The notes: generated by a model from the letters alone, not told the origin. A DNA stretch of 64,000 bases from Verrucomicrobiia bacterium (GCA_030427505.1 JAUICH010000003.1:264841-328840); one strand, 5' to 3'. Shown: positions 1 to 9,986, numbered from the stretch's first letter. A program made the numbers and translations.

Positions 1-1
1 T

Positions 2-97
2 GAAATTAATGACGGTAGCCATACTTACGCTTTGGAGGTTTGGCAACAAAATTTAGACTGGCGAAGATTATCTTTTTCGGGACTCATAGAAGCTTGA
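2..97 (+). CDS. possible 3' end of an upstream gene (partial)
   Basis: An open frame runs in from the left edge and stops at TGA 95-97, giving 31 residues that end in FSGLIEA. The stretch is clearly more A+T-rich than the DNA that follows, and a second frame also stays open for 17 codons, so coding is not certain. There is no family signature. It could be the tail of a gene lying outside the window, perhaps of foreign origin given the base composition, or simply non-coding DNA. Confidence 0.3.
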   Translation, partial: EINDGSHTYALEVWQQNLDWRRLSFSGLIEA

Positions 98-205
98 GTT
101 CAAGCTAAATTTGACGCCTGTTACCCCCGGGTTCCCTCCACTCGAACCCATATACGCGGCCCGGAATTGAATTCGTCTCCATGCCGGATAGTTTGCGGGA
201 TCGAA

Positions 206-1408
206 ATGACTTTTTCCTCCGCGTTCAGACAAGGCACCCCTTCCCGGTTCAGTCCGGCGATGAGGCGCTTCCAGGAATTGCTGGAGCCCAAGACTCCCGG
301 GCAATTGGAAACCATGGCCCACGCGTCCGCCGCGCTGACGCGGCAGTACTTTGGCCGCACCATGCGCCTGTTCGCGCCGCTTTACCTTTCCAACGAGTGC
401 ATCAACAACTGTAAATACTGCGGTTTTTCCCGGGACAACCCGATCTTGCGCGTCACGCTGGATCTGAAACAGGTGGAGAAGGAGGCCCGGCATCTGGCCA
501 AACTCGGCTTCCGGAACGTGCTGCTGGTGGCGGGAGAACATCCGAAATTCGTTTCCAACGGCTACCTGGCCCACTGCGTGGAGATCTTGCGGGACTTCAT
601 ACCCACCGTCGCTCTGGAAGTCGGCCCGATGGAGGTGGAAGACTATGCTTCCATGGTGGCGGCAGGGGCGGAGGGGCTGGTCGTCTACCAGGAAACTTAT
701 GATCCCATCGCCTATGCCGAACTGCACACGGCGGGGCCGAAACGGAATTTTGACTGGCGCCTGGATTGTCCCGAGCGGGCCTATCAGGGCGGCTTCCGGC
801 GGATCGGCCTGGGCGCCCTGATGGGGCTGGCGGACTGGCGGGAGGAGGCCCTTGGCCTGGCCCTGCACTTGGAATACCTCTACCGGCACTGCTGGAAAGC
901 CTCCTACACCGTCAGTTTCCCCCGGCTGCGGCCCGCGGCGGGCGGGTTCAAGCCGTCACACCCCATTCCGGACGCGGAGTTCGTTCAGCTCATCTGCGCG
1001 TTCCGGATCGCCTTTCCTCAGGTGGGCATTGTGATGAGCACCCGGGAGTCCCCCGCCCTGCGGGACGCGCTGATGCCACTGGGAATCACTATGATGAGCG
1101 CGGGCAGCCACACCGAGCCTGGCGGCTATACCGGGCAGGGAACTGAAGACCTGCACCTGACGGTTCGCGGGCGGCGGGTGGAACTGGAGGAGAACCGCGG
1201 CGGCTGCCAGAGCGCCACGGGACAGTTCCAAATAGATGACGAGCGGTCCCCGGAAGCGGTCGCCGAGCGGTTGCGTTCTCTGAATCTGGAACCGGTCTGG
1301 AAAGACTGGGACGGGGCGATCTTGAATCCCGGGAGCGAGTCTTTGGCGAGAGACACCTTCGCCTCCAGTCCCGAAGAGCCCGAAGTGGTCAGCGCCGCGT
1401 CTTCCTGA
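206..1408 (+). CDS. thiH: 2-iminoacetate synthase ThiH
   Basis: Radical SAM enzyme that cleaves tyrosine to 2-iminoacetate (dehydroglycine) and p-cresol for the thiazole moiety of thiamine. The cluster-binding motif CxxxCxxC is at C65, C69 and C72 (CINNCKYC), directly after the typical APLYLSNEC segment. Further family hallmarks are VYQETY, IGLGALMGL, VSFPRLRP, STRESP and the C-terminal PVWKDWD. The 400-residue product is slightly longer than E. coli ThiH because of a C-terminal tail of about 30 residues. I chose ATG 206 because the only upstream in-frame start is TTG 167 and the added residues do not fit the family; GGGA lies just upstream. thiS follows after 11 bp, so the two are probably co-transcribed. 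No TPP riboswitch was recognised in the 200 bases upstream. Confidence 0.95.
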   Translation: MTFSSAFRQGTPSRFSPAMRRFQELLEPKTPGQLETMAHASAALTRQYFGRTMRLFAPLYLSNECINNCKYCGFSRDNPILRVTLDLKQVEKEARHLAKLGFRNVLLVAGEHPKFVSNGYLAHCVEILRDFIPTVALEVGPMEVEDYASMVAAGAEGLVVYQETYDPIAYAELHTAGPKRNFDWRLDCPERAYQGGFRRIGLGALMGLADWREEALGLALHLEYLYRHCWKASYTVSFPRLRPAAGGFKPSHPIPDAEFVQLICAFRIAFPQVGIVMSTRESPALRDALMPLGITMMSAGSHTEPGGYTGQGTEDLHLTVRGRRVELEENRGGCQSATGQFQIDDERSPEAVAERLRSLNLEPVWKDWDGAILNPGSESLARDTFASSPEEPEVVSAASS

Positions 1409-1419
1409 GTCACGGATAG

Positions 1420-1626
1420 ATGAGCATCAAGATTACGCTAAATGGAGAGGACCGGGAGTTTCCGGAAGCCATGTCTCTGCCCGCCCTGCTGGAAGCGGTC
1501 GGCCTCGGGGAGCAACCCGTCCTGGTGGAGCTAAATGGCGAAGCCTTGTTGAAGAAAGAGATCGCGGACCGGGAGATCGCGGACGGCGATCAGTTAGAGA
1601 TCGTCCGCATGGTGGCGGGAGGCTGA
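1420..1626 (+). CDS. thiS: sulfur carrier protein ThiS
   Basis: Small beta-grasp protein of 68 residues that carries sulfur as a C-terminal thiocarboxylate for thiazole assembly by ThiG. The sequence has the ThiS pattern: ITLNGEDREF at the start, a central PVLVELNGE strand, and the motif DGDQLEIVRMVAGG ending in the required Gly-Gly. It lies 11 bp after thiH, whose product supplies the 2-iminoacetate used in the same reaction. The next gene is on the other strand, so the visible operon ends here. thiG, thiE and thiF are not in this window. Confidence 0.93.
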   Translation: MSIKITLNGEDREFPEAMSLPALLEAVGLGEQPVLVELNGEALLKKEIADREIADGDQLEIVRMVAGG

Positions 1627-1680
1627 CGCGCGGCCATTCTTCAATCAGCGCCGCCCTGATTCCTTCCTGGCCGGGCATCC

Positions 1681-3999
1681 TCAGGTTCCGGAGGACGAAT
1701 CCTCCGCCTTTGAAACCACGATGCGGGAGCCTTCGTGTTTCACGATCTTCAGCGGGCTGCCTCTTTCGATGAACTCTCCGTCTGAGACGATGTCCAGGTA
1801 ACGGTCGCCAAAGGTGCCCTTTCCGGCGGGCCTCAGGTCGGTGGTGGCGCTTCCTGTCTGGCCGATGAGAGACACGGGCACATGGGGCTCGCTTCCTTCA
1901 GCCAATACGGCGCCACTCTCCTGGAGCGAGGCGCCTCCCGGCACGGCCTGCTTTAGAATCAGCCAACTGCCCATCGGAGTCTCCGGGAGATAACGCATCA
2001 GCAGAAGAATCGCGACCACGGCTCCGGACACGCCGACCACGAAGTAGAGCAGAGGGATCATCAAAATGTCTCCGAAGGAGGGCGCTTCGGGGAGCCCTTC
2101 CCAGGCAAATTGAAAGTCATACCGGTCCACCATGGCAAAGATGAGGGAGCCGAATATCAGCAGCCCTCCGACGATGCCGGGTATGAGCGTGCCGGGAAGG
2201 ATGAAGAGCTCCACCCCCACCAACAAGAGGCCCAGCACGAGAAGGACCAGGAGTTCGTAGCCCGCCAGATTGCCCGCCATGTTGTTCCCAAAGAAGAAAA
2301 GCCCAAAGCAAAGCAGCGAAACCACTCCGGGAACGCCAAAGCCCGGCGACTGCAACTCCATGTAAGCGCCCGCCACGCCAAAGAGAATCAGCACTGCGGA
2401 GAACATCTGAACCCAGTGGGCAAAGGCTTCCAGCCCCAGGGGCTCCACCTTCAGGATTTCCCCTTCCAACGCTTCCCGCTCGACAATCTCCTCCACGGAG
2501 TTCACCACGCCTTTGGCGAGAACGGGTTCGCCGTCGATAATTTCGGTGGCTTGAATGGTGTTGAAATTCAGTACTCTACCGGCTTCCCACACCACTTCGC
2601 CTCCAATGATGACGGTGGTGTCCGTGGTGACCATGGCCTGGGCGATGTCCGGGTTGTGACCTTTCAGTTCGGCGATGTTCCGCACCACGGCGATGGCCAT
2701 CTGGGTCACCTTTTGGTCCATGGACTCGCTCAGGTCTCCCCCACTGCCGGAAACCACCAGAGCGGAGCCGATCGTGGCGGCGGGACGCATGTAGATCTCA
2801 TCCGTCGCCAGGGCCACCATGGCGCCGGCGGACTCCGCGCGGGTATTGACGAAGGCAAAGGTGGGGAAAGGCAACCCCTGCAAGTCGTCCAGAGCCAGTC
2901 CCTTGGTGTACCAAGCGTATCCTCCCGGGGAATCGATGTCGAAAATGACGGCGGCCGCACCGTCCAGGCGGGCCTTCTTCAGCGTCCGGATCATGAAATC
3001 GAACTTCGCGGTGGAGATCAGGTCTTCTTCCCCCACGGGAATCACCAGGATGCGGTCCCGGTAACTTTCACCTTCCCGCTTGTCGAAGATGCCCCCGGCT
3101 TCTTCCTGGTCCCCATCTTCGGCGTCCTTGTCCGCTTTGTGGGAAGCGGTGGCGTTCTTCTGAGCCCGCGCGGTTTGAAACTCACGCGGCGAGGTCTCGA
3201 AGATGGGCGCCTTGATCCCTTCCTTGGCCAGCAACTCTTCGACTGAAGAAACGACGCCCTTGGCGAGGAGCGGCTTCCCTTCGATCTTTTGGGTGGCTTC
3301 GTCGGCCGTCAGGGTCAGGATATCACCCTCGGAGGATATGGTGACTTCCGTGCCGTTGACGATTCGCTTCACCTCCACATCGCTATCGACAAAGGCCTCC
3401 GCGATAGCGGGATCGTGACCCCGGTTTTTCGCCAGGGTCCGGGCCCGGGCCTTCAGGATGGAGAGCGTTTGCGCGAGCGAACGCCGCTGAGCTTCCTCAT
3501 CTTCTTCGCCACCGGCAACTTCGACGCCCGCTCCGCCGACGATTCCGGTGGGCGCCATGTAGATGGACTCTGTCCCCAGGGCCAGAAAAGCTCCCGCGGA
3601 CAAGGCGGAGGGATTTACGAAAGCCAGCGAACGCGGCTTGAGCGCGGGCAATTCTTCCGCGATGCGGCGGGTCACCGACAGATCGGCCACGGTGGTGACG
3701 TTCAGGTCCAGCACCACGGCCGCGGCTTCCTCTTCATTGACTTGGTGCAGCAGGCTGGTCAGGCTCCGAAAGCGCGGTCCCTGGGCCAGATCCTCCGTAT
3801 CGATGGAAATGACGACGGCTTTTCCCTTGAAGCTTTTCTCTCCTCCTTCTTCACTGCCTTTGTCAGTTCCTTTCGCTTCCACTTGCTGACCGGCGGGAGC
3901 GTCACTTTCTTTCAGCCCCAATCCAAAGAGGCCACAAAGAATCATGGAGGAATAAACAGTCCAGCGCCGGAGCGCGCCGTGGGGAGGGCTTGGCTTCAT
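1681..3999 (-). CDS. NfeD-family membrane protein with two ClpP-like protease domains
   Basis: Membrane-bound serine-protease-like protein of the NfeD/ClpP class (772 residues). A signal or anchor segment lies near residues 15-30. Two ClpP/crotonase-like domains follow, about residues 58-265 and 315-515. Each carries a Ser-Ala-Gly nucleophile motif: SAGAF at S134 and SAGAM at S390; the second also has the DIDSPGG turn typical of the family. About residues 530-690 hold several hydrophobic helices (FFFGNNMAGNLAGYELL, LIPGIVGGLLIFGSLIF), and the C-terminus is an OB-fold-like NfeD domain beginning near LIGQTGSA. Such proteins normally work with stomatin-like partners in membrane quality control; none is adjacent here. 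Most NfeD proteases have a single ClpP-like domain, so the tandem arrangement is notable. It is transcribed away from dnaG. Confidence 0.85.
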   Translation of the reverse strand: MKPSPPHGALRRWTVYSSMILCGLFGLGLKESDAPAGQQVEAKGTDKGSEEGGEKSFKGKAVVISIDTEDLAQGPRFRSLTSLLHQVNEEEAAAVVLDLNVTTVADLSVTRRIAEELPALKPRSLAFVNPSALSAGAFLALGTESIYMAPTGIVGGAGVEVAGGEEDEEAQRRSLAQTLSILKARARTLAKNRGHDPAIAEAFVDSDVEVKRIVNGTEVTISSEGDILTLTADEATQKIEGKPLLAKGVVSSVEELLAKEGIKAPIFETSPREFQTARAQKNATASHKADKDAEDGDQEEAGGIFDKREGESYRDRILVIPVGEEDLISTAKFDFMIRTLKKARLDGAAAVIFDIDSPGGYAWYTKGLALDDLQGLPFPTFAFVNTRAESAGAMVALATDEIYMRPAATIGSALVVSGSGGDLSESMDQKVTQMAIAVVRNIAELKGHNPDIAQAMVTTDTTVIIGGEVVWEAGRVLNFNTIQATEIIDGEPVLAKGVVNSVEEIVEREALEGEILKVEPLGLEAFAHWVQMFSAVLILFGVAGAYMELQSPGFGVPGVVSLLCFGLFFFGNNMAGNLAGYELLVLLVLGLLLVGVELFILPGTLIPGIVGGLLIFGSLIFAMVDRYDFQFAWEGLPEAPSFGDILMIPLLYFVVGVSGAVVAILLLMRYLPETPMGSWLILKQAVPGGASLQESGAVLAEGSEPHVPVSLIGQTGSATTDLRPAGKGTFGDRYLDIVSDGEFIERGSPLKIVKHEGSRIVVSKAEDSSSGT

Positions 4000-4203
4000 T
4001 GTCCCGGAAGTTAGCCAAGCCTCGGGAAGAGTTCAAAGCGAATCGGCAAACGGGGCCGGAGTTGTGGCGCTCCCTCCGCCCCCAGCGAATGCCTCACCCC
4101 CTGGAAACATACGAGCAACCACGCCTCGCAGCTGCCCATCACCTTGATTTGCCCGCCCGGCTATCTTAACTGAGGATCAACGAATCCCCCCTTTCTTCCG
4201 GCC

Positions 4204-6036
4204 ATGAGCATGATACCTCAGGAAACCATCCAGCGCGTCGTCAGCGAGTCTGACATCGTGGACGTGGTGGGTTCTTACATCTCCCTGAAACGGGCGGGGG
4301 CAAACTACCGGGCGCTCTGCCCTTTTCACACCGAGAAGACGCCTTCCTTCAATGTGAACCCGGCGCGTCAGATCTATCATTGCTTTGGCTGCGGCGCGGG
4401 TGGAGACGTCATCGCTTTCGTCAAGGAGTATGAGAATCTAGCCTTCGCGGAAGCCGTTCAGCGCCTGGCGGACCGGGCGGGCATCCGCATTGTGGAAGCG
4501 GAATTCGATCCCCAGCAGGAGGCCCGGAGCAAGCTGCGCCGCCAACTTCAAACGTTACACAAGAAGGTGGCGGAATGGTACCACTTCCTCCTCTTCAAAA
4601 AACCGGCGGCCGAGATTGCCCGGGACTATCTGAAACGGCGCCAGATATCCATGGAAACGGCGCGGCGCTGGCAACTGGGCTACGCGCCGGACGACACGGC
4701 CCCCCTGCTGGACTGGGCGGCGGAGGAAAAGTTCGACCACCGGCTCCTGGTGGAAAGCGGCCTGGCCATGTGGCGGGATGAAACCGAACCCCGCCGCGGC
4801 ATTTACGCGCGTTTCCGCAACCGGCTGATGTTCCCCATTGCCAGCGAGTTTGGCGACGTCATTGCCTTCAGCGGGCGGGTCTTGAGTCCGGACCAGAAAG
4901 GGGGCAAATACGTAAACTCTCCGGAGACCATCCTTTTCAACAAGAGCAAGGTCTTCTTCGGCCTGGACAAGTCCAAGCGAGCCATCCTAAAGGCTGGCGA
5001 AGCCATTCTCTGCGAAGGGCAGATGGATCTGATCGCCTGCTTCGAGAACGGCATCGAAAACGTCGTCGCGCCTTTGGGCACGGCCTTTACCGAACAACAT
5101 GCCCGCGTCCTGAAGCGAAACGCCGAGCAAGTGGTGCTCTGCTTTGATTCCGACGCCGCGGGCTACAAGGCCGCCGAGCGTGCTTTCCGCCAACTGGCCC
5201 AGGCGAATGTGTTGGTTAAAGTAGCTCCCCTGCCCCCCGGCGAGGACCCGGACTCCCTGATCGGGAAAGAAGGCGCGGAGCTGTTTCACGAACGCATCGA
5301 AAACGCGCTGAGTTTCTTTGACTACCAGATCAACCACCTGAGCGCGGGCATGAACTGGGAGTCCCTGCGGGACCGGCTGGAGTTTGCCAGGACCGTGTCT
5401 GGGAACATTGCGTTAGTGAAGGAGAAAGTGCTGCAGGACTCACTAATCAACCAGGTAAGCACCCGGCTGGGCGTAAGCGCGGACGATATTCGTGGCCTGG
5501 TGGCGGAGTCCGCCCGCGAACTGGACCGGCAGAGCCGGAGTTCCGCGCGGGCCCCTTCTTCGGATGACGAGCCCGAACGGCCGCCCGCTTTCTTCATTCG
5601 CGATCCCACGGTGCGCATCCTAACACAGATCCTGCTCCGGAACGAAAGCGCCCGAAAGGAACTCGCCTCCCGGCCACTGCCCGCTTACCTGGGCGAGATA
5701 CCCGGCACTCAACTACTGGCCCGGCTCTGGACGGCGGACTTCGACGCGTCTTCGCCCCACAGCGTTTCCGCCTGCATCAACACCCTTCCGGAAACCTTTC
5801 AACCCCTGGCCGCCGAACTCGTGGCGGAGGAGATCCCCCCACTGGATTTGAACATGGCGGAAGCCTGCCTTTTGAAGCTCAACCGCCGGGCGTTGCGGAA
5901 CCGGCAAAATGAAATCCGGGCGGGTTTGAACAATCTGAATTTACCTCCGGCGGAGATCCAACGGCTTACCAAAGAACTGCTTGACCTCAGTACGCGGCTA
6001 AAGGATATTCCGCCACCCAAGACTACCGGCGGGTAA
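4204..6036 (+). CDS. dnaG: DNA primase DnaG
   Basis: Synthesises RNA primers for DNA replication, together with the replicative helicase. The N-terminal CHC2 zinc-binding domain has its ligands at C39, H42, C60 and C63 (CPFH and CFGC). The catalytic RNA polymerase core contains the Toprim signatures EGQMDLI and [12 protein letters not shown], followed by the [10 protein letters not shown] segment. The C-terminal 180 residues are the less conserved helicase-interaction region. At 610 residues it has the usual length. It is followed after 56 bp by rpoD, the conserved dnaG-rpoD part of the macromolecular-synthesis operon; rpsU, which precedes it in E. coli, is absent. ATG 4204 directly precedes the conserved IPQETIQRV segment; no Shine-Dalgarno sequence is evident. 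Confidence 0.97.
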   Translation: MSMIPQETIQRVVSESDIVDVVGSYISLKRAGANYRALCPFHTEKTPSFNVNPARQIYHCFGCGAGGDVIAFVKEYENLAFAEAVQRLADRAGIRIVEAEFDPQQEARSKLRRQLQTLHKKVAEWYHFLLFKKPAAEIARDYLKRRQISMETARRWQLGYAPDDTAPLLDWAAEEKFDHRLLVESGLAMWRDETEPRRGIYARFRNRLMFPIASEFGDVIAFSGRVLSPDQKGGKYVNSPETILFNKSKVFFGLDKSKRAILKAGEAILCEGQMDLIACFENGIENVVAPLGTAFTEQHARVLKRNAEQVVLCFDSDAAGYKAAERAFRQLAQANVLVKVAPLPPGEDPDSLIGKEGAELFHERIENALSFFDYQINHLSAGMNWESLRDRLEFARTVSGNIALVKEKVLQDSLINQVSTRLGVSADDIRGLVAESARELDRQSRSSARAPSSDDEPERPPAFFIRDPTVRILTQILLRNESARKELASRPLPAYLGEIPGTQLLARLWTADFDASSPHSVSACINTLPETFQPLAAELVAEEIPPLDLNMAEACLLKLNRRALRNRQNEIRAGLNNLNLPPAEIQRLTKELLDLSTRLKDIPPPKTTGG

Positions 6037-6044
6037 GCTTTTTT
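6010..6044 (+). terminator. weak hairpin plus T-run between dnaG and rpoD
   Basis: A short stem (CCGCC at 6010-6014 with GGCGG at 6028-6032) overlaps the end of dnaG and is followed by a run of six T starting at 6039. The stem is only 5 bp, so at most it is an attenuator separating dnaG from rpoD expression. Confidence 0.25.
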
Positions 6045-6092
6045 CCTCCGCGCGCTGTCGTCGCGAACCTCCTTACTCAGCCTCATCACACC

Positions 6093-7892
6093 ATGGCTTC
6101 CAAGACACAAGCCAGCAGAAAGGCCAAAGCAGAGAACCCCGAAGAGAGCCAAAACGGCAGCGCTTCCACCGTCCCTAAAGCCAAGACCCGGAAGAAACGC
6201 CTCAACGGTTCCAGTGGCAAGAACGGCACGGCTTCGCCAAAGAACGGAGCGGAAGCCAGCGCCACTAAAGACAGCACTCAACTGTCGATCGATTCGCCCG
6301 AGATCCAGCAAAAGCTGCGGGAGTTGATCAAGCTGGCCAAGGAACAGGAATACCTGACCTACGAGGACGTCAACGAACTGCTGCCTGACGAGGTGGTGGA
6401 CGCGGAAACGCTGGACGAGGTTTTACAGCGGCTCCGCAACATGGAGTTCGACATCATCGACGCCTCGGAGGTGGACCGCATCAAGGATGTCTCCGACAAA
6501 GAGAAGTCCGGCGACGAGGAGAAAATAGACGCCAAGCTGGATATCCTGGACGACCCGGTCCGGATGTACCTGAAGCAAATGGGTCAGGTTCCCCTGCTGA
6601 CCCGCGAGCAGGAGGTGGAGATTTCCAAGCGGATCGAGAAAGCCGAACTGAAGGTCGAGAAGCTCATCAATTCCTTTGGCTTCATCGTCGAGTCCTACCT
6701 CCGGATCGCCGAACGTTTGCTCGTCGGGAAAGAGCGGTTCGACCGCGTCATCATCGACAAGAAGATCGACAGCCGCGAACGCTACATGCGCGGCCTGCAG
6801 AAGCTGTGCGATCAGTTGACCGCGACCCGCGACGACATCGCGGAGACGATTCCTCACCTGCTTTCCGATAAGGCCACCAAGAAGCAGATTGATGCCTGCA
6901 ACAAGGCACGGGCCACGCTGAACCGGCTGTTCACCCGCTTCTATTTCAAGCAGAAGGTGACCGAAGAGTTCGTGGAATCCGCGGACACTTTCCATGATAG
7001 GCTTCAGGAACTGGAGTCCAATGCCAAGGCCGCCAAGAAGCCCTCCGACAAAGCGCGAGCCACCCGGGAGCTGAATGCTTTCCAGGCCGAAATCTGGCAG
7101 TCGGTGGATGAATTCCGTCAGAACTATTCAGAACTGCGCCACTGGCTGGGCGAGGCCCGCCGCGCGAAGGACGAAATGGTCGAAGCCAACTTGCGCCTCG
7201 TCATTTCCATCGCCAAGAAATACACCAACCGCGGCCTCTCCTTTCTGGACCTGATTCAAGAAGGCAACATGGGCCTGATGAAAGCGGTCGAGAAGTTCGA
7301 GTATCGCCGCGGTTACAAGTTTTCCACCTACGCCACATGGTGGATCCGTCAGGCCATCACCCGCTCCATCGCCGATCAGGCCCGGACCATTCGCATTCCG
7401 GTCCACATGATCGAGACGATCAACAAGCTGATGCGGGTGCAGAAACAGCTCGTCCAGGAATATGGACGGGAACCGTCCCCGGACGAAATCGCCGAGGAGA
7501 TTCACCTGCCAGTGCAGCGCGTTCGCGCCGTGCTCCGGATGGCTCAGCAGCCCATTTCCCTGCAAGCGCCCGTGGGCGACGGCGACGATACGAGTTTTGG
7601 GGATTTCATCGAAGACAAGACCGCTGATGACCCGATGGAAATGACAGGCATGAGCCTGCTCAAAGACAAGATCCGGGACGTTCTGGACACCCTGACCGAT
7701 CGCGAGCGCCAGGTGCTTGAACAGCGCTTCGGCTTGGTCGATGGGTACAGCCGTACGCTGGAGGAAGTGGGCAAGCAGTTCCAGGTGACCCGGGAGCGCA
7801 TCCGGCAGATCGAGGCGAAGGCGCTTCGGAAAATGCGTCACCCCACCCGGATCCGCCAGTTGGAAGGCTTCCTGGAGATGTCCGGGCTGTAG
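6093..7892 (+). CDS. rpoD: primary RNA polymerase sigma factor RpoD (sigma-70)
   Basis: Directs core RNA polymerase to housekeeping promoters. After a Lys/Ser/Ala-rich extension of about 65 residues comes region 1.1 ([19 protein letters not shown]), then region 1.2 ([21 protein letters not shown]), a non-conserved spacer, and region 2 with [17 protein letters not shown] and the promoter-melting segment [18 protein letters not shown]. Region 3 ([14 protein letters not shown]) and region 4 with the helix-turn-helix [20 protein letters not shown] complete the protein. All regions are intact in 599 residues. It follows dnaG on the same strand and ends at TAG 7890-7892. Confidence 0.97.
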   Translation: MASKTQASRKAKAENPEESQNGSASTVPKAKTRKKRLNGSSGKNGTASPKNGAEASATKDSTQLSIDSPEIQQKLRELIKLAKEQEYLTYEDVNELLPDEVVDAETLDEVLQRLRNMEFDIIDASEVDRIKDVSDKEKSGDEEKIDAKLDILDDPVRMYLKQMGQVPLLTREQEVEISKRIEKAELKVEKLINSFGFIVESYLRIAERLLVGKERFDRVIIDKKIDSRERYMRGLQKLCDQLTATRDDIAETIPHLLSDKATKKQIDACNKARATLNRLFTRFYFKQKVTEEFVESADTFHDRLQELESNAKAAKKPSDKARATRELNAFQAEIWQSVDEFRQNYSELRHWLGEARRAKDEMVEANLRLVISIAKKYTNRGLSFLDLIQEGNMGLMKAVEKFEYRRGYKFSTYATWWIRQAITRSIADQARTIRIPVHMIETINKLMRVQKQLVQEYGREPSPDEIAEEIHLPVQRVRAVLRMAQQPISLQAPVGDGDDTSFGDFIEDKTADDPMEMTGMSLLKDKIRDVLDTLTDRERQVLEQRFGLVDGYSRTLEEVGKQFQVTRERIRQIEAKALRKMRHPTRIRQLEGFLEMSGL

Positions 7893-8038
7893 TAGCCATT
7901 GGTACGGGGCGGCCCTGCCCTTCCTTGGTGCCTCTTTCCACTCGCCACGCCGGCCGGTGGGATTAGCAGATCATTTGCCGCTGGAAATTTTCAACCAGGT
8001 GCCGCAACCTGGCACTGATTGCGCTGTTTAATGAAGCG

Positions 8039-8518
8039 ATGATGAACGCGCCCGAACATGATGACCCGGTGTGGGATCTGCTGAAGAAGGCCCGAAAAGT
8101 CGAGCCCAGCCCCTCTTTTGTCCGGAACGTGGTGCGGGAGGCTCGCAGGCAGGAAAGCGCCCGGACTTCCGGCGCGGCCGGACTTTTCGCTGAGTTCTTC
8201 GCCTGGCTGAGCCGCCCCGTCGTCGCTGTGCCCGCTGGGGCTCTGGCGGCCCTGTTGGTGGCGGGAGTGATATTTTACTCCAATAGCCGAGTAACCTCGC
8301 CAAGTCCCTCATCCTTTGCAGATAACACACCAGAGGAAACGCTCACGGTTCCAGACGCTTCTCCGGCGGCGCCACTTTCTCCGTCTCAGGGATCCAAGGA
8401 GGGACCGGCGAGCACTCTCGCCAGTGATTTGGAGACGATCAGCTACCTGGGCGAACTGATGGCGGTGAACGATCCGTCGGCGCTCGATGACGACGCCTTG
8501 GCGAATCTACTTTTCTAG
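8039..8518 (+). CDS. hypothetical single-pass membrane protein
   Basis: A 159-residue protein with a charged N-terminal part (DPVWDLLKKARKVEPSPSFVRNVVREAR), one membrane segment at about residues 60-79 (VVAVPAGALAALLVAGVIFY) and a Ser/Pro/Ala-rich C-terminal tail. This architecture resembles the membrane-anchored proteins found next to ECF sigma factors in this phylum (anti-sigma-like), but the adjacent sigma factor here is the primary one and no anti-sigma motif is evident. Its TAG stop (8516-8518) lies exactly at the left end of a MITE-like repeat, so the natural C-terminus may have been altered by insertion of that element. Function unknown. Confidence 0.7.
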   Translation: MMNAPEHDDPVWDLLKKARKVEPSPSFVRNVVREARRQESARTSGAAGLFAEFFAWLSRPVVAVPAGALAALLVAGVIFYSNSRVTSPSPSSFADNTPEETLTVPDASPAAPLSPSQGSKEGPASTLASDLETISYLGELMAVNDPSALDDDALANLLF

Positions 8519-8728
8519 GATGTATGGACAGATTCCCGAACTGTCCGGAATAGAAAAAGGTCATCTAACCAGCGCCGCAAGCGGCGATTTTTCTGACAAG
8601 CGCGGCCCATTTTGCGCCTGGCTGCGTTCCGCCTCACCCTATTGGGAGCACCCAACGGCGTTCGGCGCGCTTTGCCAGCCGAAAAATGATCTCGCGCCGG
8701 GCAGCCCGCCAATTTGTCCACACACCCT
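8517..8728. mobile_element. MITE-like element with terminal inverted repeats
   Basis: The left end (8517-8548, starting AGGATGTATGGACAGATT) and the reverse complement of the right end (8697-8728, starting AGGGTGTGTGGACAAATT) match over most of about 32 positions, so this is a 212-bp element with terminal inverted repeats. Inside are the perfect hairpin CGCCGC-AA-GCGGCG at about 8573-8586 and a G+C-rich core. It encodes no transposase. A partial second copy lies at 40577-40690. No clear target-site duplication was found. Confidence 0.7.
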
Positions 8729-8749
8729 GGTGCACTGACCCTCCCCTTT

Positions 8750-9391
8750 TCAAGGAATCTCATCCGGTCCCCACCAGAAGGGCCGTTTCTCCAGGAAACC
8801 GTCCGTGAAGGAAACCGGCACCTGGATAGCCTGTGCCAATTGCCGGAGGTAGTCGTTTCGGGGAATTTCCCGGCAGCCAAACCGCTCCAGGTGTGGGTTA
8901 GACCACTGGGTGTCCAGCAGTTGGAAGCCCCGGTCTTTCATCCGGTTTACCAAGTAGACCAGCGCGGCTTGGGAAGCATTCGACACCCGGCTGAACATGG
9001 ACTCTCCGAAAAACGCCGCGCCGATGGCGACTCCATACAAACCGCCCACCAATTGATTGTTCCGCCAGGCTTCCACCGAATGGGCAAAGCCCGCTTCGTG
9101 CAGCCCCACATAGGCGCTCGTGATCGTGGAATCGATCCAGGTTTCCTCGCGGTCGGCACAGCCTCGCAAGACTTCGAGAAAGGAGGTGTTCAGCCGAATT
9201 TCGAAAGGATCTTTGCGAAGAGCCTTCTTCAGACCGTGCGGAATGTGAAACTCGTCCAGGGGAATCACTCCGCGGGGGTTTGGCGAAAACCAGGCAATTT
9301 CCCGGTCATTTCCGATAGCCATGGGAAAAAGCCCGGCACAATATGCCTGTACCAGCGTATTGGGATTCAGGGGGACTTTTTCGTCACTCAT
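8750..9391 (-). CDS. aat: leucyl/phenylalanyl-tRNA--protein transferase
   Basis: Transfers Leu or Phe from aminoacyl-tRNA to the N-terminus of proteins that begin with Arg or Lys, marking them for ClpS/ClpAP degradation (N-end rule). Typical family blocks are present in order: AYCAGLFPMA, WFSPNPRGVIPL, TSFLEVLRGCADR, TWIDSTITSAYVGLHEAGFAHSVEAW, LVGGLYGVAIGAAFFGESMFS, and LLDTQWSNPHLERFGCREIPR. The length of 213 residues is close to the usual 230. It is divergent from coaD, with 91 bp between the two starts, and its 3' end converges on the MITE-like element. Confidence 0.95.
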   Translation of the reverse strand: MSDEKVPLNPNTLVQAYCAGLFPMAIGNDREIAWFSPNPRGVIPLDEFHIPHGLKKALRKDPFEIRLNTSFLEVLRGCADREETWIDSTITSAYVGLHEAGFAHSVEAWRNNQLVGGLYGVAIGAAFFGESMFSRVSNASQAALVYLVNRMKDRGFQLLDTQWSNPHLERFGCREIPRNDYLRQLAQAIQVPVSFTDGFLEKRPFWWGPDEIP

Positions 9392-9482
9392 GCTTCTTCA
9401 TTGATAACGTCTTCCCTATCCAATCCGTTGGCGTACCGGTTAAAGTGAATCACAATATTGGGCATTCCGCCTGCAAACGCCA

Positions 9483-9965
9483 ATGCGTAAGGCCATCTAT
9501 CCAGGAAGTTTCGACCCCGTCCACAACGGACACCTAGACGTAATCGAGCGGGCCAGCCGGCTTTGTGACTGCGTCGTGGTGGCCGTGGCCAACAACGACC
9601 AGAAGAACGCCCTCTTCAGCGTCCAGGAACGGGTGGAGATCGTCAAGGAAGCCACCGGCGCCATGGAAAACGTGGAAGTGACCAGCTTTGACGGGTTGCT
9701 GGTGAATTTTGCCTCCTCTCACGGCATTCAGGCCGTGGTCCGGGGGCTCCGGGCCGTTTCGGACTTTGAATATGAATTTCAGATGGCGCTGATGAACCGG
9801 CAGCTGCATAGTGAGATTGAGACGCTTTTCCTGATCCCCAGTCAGGAGAACATTTATCTCAGCTCGCGAATGATTAAGGAAATTGCCCGGCTCGGCGGCA
9901 AGTTTGAGGACTTTGTCCCGGAGGCGACCGCCCGGGCCCTGGCACGATACGCGACGCGGGCATGA
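9483..9965 (+). CDS. coaD: phosphopantetheine adenylyltransferase CoaD
   Basis: Catalyses the fourth step of coenzyme A synthesis, forming dephospho-CoA from 4'-phosphopantetheine and ATP. The nucleotidyltransferase motif is at the N-terminus (YPGSFDPVHNGHLDVIERA, with the HxGH box), followed by RGLRAVSDFEYEFQMALMNR and IPSQENIYLSSRMIKEIARLGG, all diagnostic for CoaD. The length of 160 residues is standard. It starts a rightward run with yceD, rpmF, plsX and fabH, so a CoA enzyme sits just ahead of fatty acid initiation genes. Confidence 0.97.
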   Translation: MRKAIYPGSFDPVHNGHLDVIERASRLCDCVVVAVANNDQKNALFSVQERVEIVKEATGAMENVEVTSFDGLLVNFASSHGIQAVVRGLRAVSDFEYEFQMALMNRQLHSEIETLFLIPSQENIYLSSRMIKEIARLGGKFEDFVPEATARALARYATRA

Positions 9966-9986
9966 CTTCGCTCACGCTGCTTTGAT

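Noticed and set aside
1..205. TPP riboswitch upstream of thiH
   Set aside because: The conserved thi-box pieces are not present in the available sequence.
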